In this document: positions 63,707 through 64,000 of the stretch, one piece after another
How the letters are laid out: each line of letters opens with the position of its first letter
Position numbering within the stretch: the first letter of the stretch is position 1
Assembly: GCF_006443095.1 (NCBI RefSeq)
Contig: NZ_VFWZ01000002.1
Coordinates: 1,488,001 to 1,552,000 of the forward strand
From: Aquimarina algicola
GTDB lineage: Bacteria > Bacteroidota > Bacteroidia > Flavobacteriales > Flavobacteriaceae
Length of the DNA stretch: 64,000 nucleotides
Direction: 5' to 3'
Program-made: the position numbers and the translations under genes
Notes under the pieces: model-generated
The model's input: only the letters and a program-made list of their open reading frames with translations
Told to the model about the DNA's origin: nothing
Databases searched by the model: none

Positions 63707-64000
63707 ATGAATGTATATATAGTAGAAGATGATATATTTCATTTAGAAGACATAAAAATTTCGCTCGAAGAGTTAGGGTATATGTGTGTAGGGAGTACTG
63801 GTGATCCGTTTGAAGCTTTAGAGCAAATTAAAGCGCTCAGACCTGACGCTGTAATTCTGGATATTCACCTCAATGGAAGAGAGTCAGGAATAGCACTTGG
63901 ACAAAGAATAAAGGAGACCTATCAAATACCGATTTTTTTTACAACTTCAGATAAAAATAAAGAAGTTATGATAAAAGCAGCCTCGATTAATCCTGTAGCA
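63707..64000 (+). CDS. Response regulator, cut by the window end
   Basis: The first 98 residues of a receiver domain, continuing past the window. It starts MNVYIVEDDIFHLED with the acidic pocket EDD, has the phosphoacceptor Asp in AVILDIHLNG (near 52) and the Thr in PIFFTTSDKN. The output domain is not visible; LytTR or a stand-alone receiver are both common after TPR kinases. It starts 11 bases after the kinase stop on the same strand, so the two form one operon. Confidence 0.9.
   Translation, partial: MNVYIVEDDIFHLEDIKISLEELGYMCVGSTGDPFEALEQIKALRPDAVILDIHLNGRESGIALGQRIKETYQIPIFFTTSDKNKEVMIKAASINPVA

Noticed and set aside
1..64000. Integrated mobile element or prophage
   Set aside because: I saw no integrase, transposase, terminal repeats, tRNA target or phage structural gene in the window.

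Overview
The window is AT-rich bacterial DNA from a member of the Bacteroidota, most likely a marine Flavobacteriaceae resembling Aquimarina or its relatives (the genus is inference). The signs are: no visible Shine-Dalgarno sequences; promoter-like TAnnTTT(G/A) boxes; many two-component systems; family types common in this group (DUF5916 barrel proteins, head-GIN proteins, CarboxypepD_reg-like proteins, ABC-permease/M1-peptidase fusions, HEIGH metallopeptidase lipoproteins); and very strong matches to haem, kynurenine and glycerophosphate enzymes. I see no tRNA, rRNA, CRISPR array, insertion sequence or prophage gene.

Layout. 1-9.5 kb: a DUF6973-type protein, a CysZ/EI24-type membrane protein, hemF, small lipoproteins, a MerR regulator divergent from an NTF2-like/isochorismatase pair, a YoaP-type acetyltransferase, then an NtrB/NtrC-like histidine kinase and sigma-54 activator on the minus strand. 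9.5-38.8 kb: a huge plus-strand operon divergent from that kinase/activator pair. It encodes TolC, an HlyD-type adaptor, an ATPase, a GIN-domain protein, ten consecutive MacB/FtsX-type permeases of 786-809 residues, and a second ATPase. A sigma-54-like promoter and an upstream 12-bp inverted repeat precede tolC. The array is followed at once by about fifteen degenerate 21-bp repeats. 39.3-47.5 kb: a CarboxypepD_reg-like protein, a HEIGH metallopeptidase lipoprotein, and an ABC-2 ATPase with a permease/M1-peptidase fusion. 47.5-53.4 kb: a DUF5916 protein, an NTF2-like lipoprotein, a LytS/LytTR-type two-component system and small secreted proteins. 53.4-57 kb: a minus-strand group of gpsA, an NTF2-like protein, a sulfurtransferase and a GH3 hydrolase. 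57-64 kb: a lipoprotein, 3-hydroxyanthranilate dioxygenase, an ALDH7-like dehydrogenase, a GNAT acetyltransferase, and a TPR-containing histidine kinase whose response regulator is cut by the window end.

The most notable system is the ten-permease exporter. Each permease looks like a fused dimer (1+3+1+3 membrane segments, two periplasmic domains, two FtsX coupling motifs). All ten frames are intact, and they share one outer-membrane factor, one adaptor and two unequal ATPases. The sigma-54 activator encoded next door probably switches on the whole 29-kb unit. A plausible reading is a modular tripartite exporter in which alternative permeases share common parts, but this is inference and no substrate can be read from the sequence.
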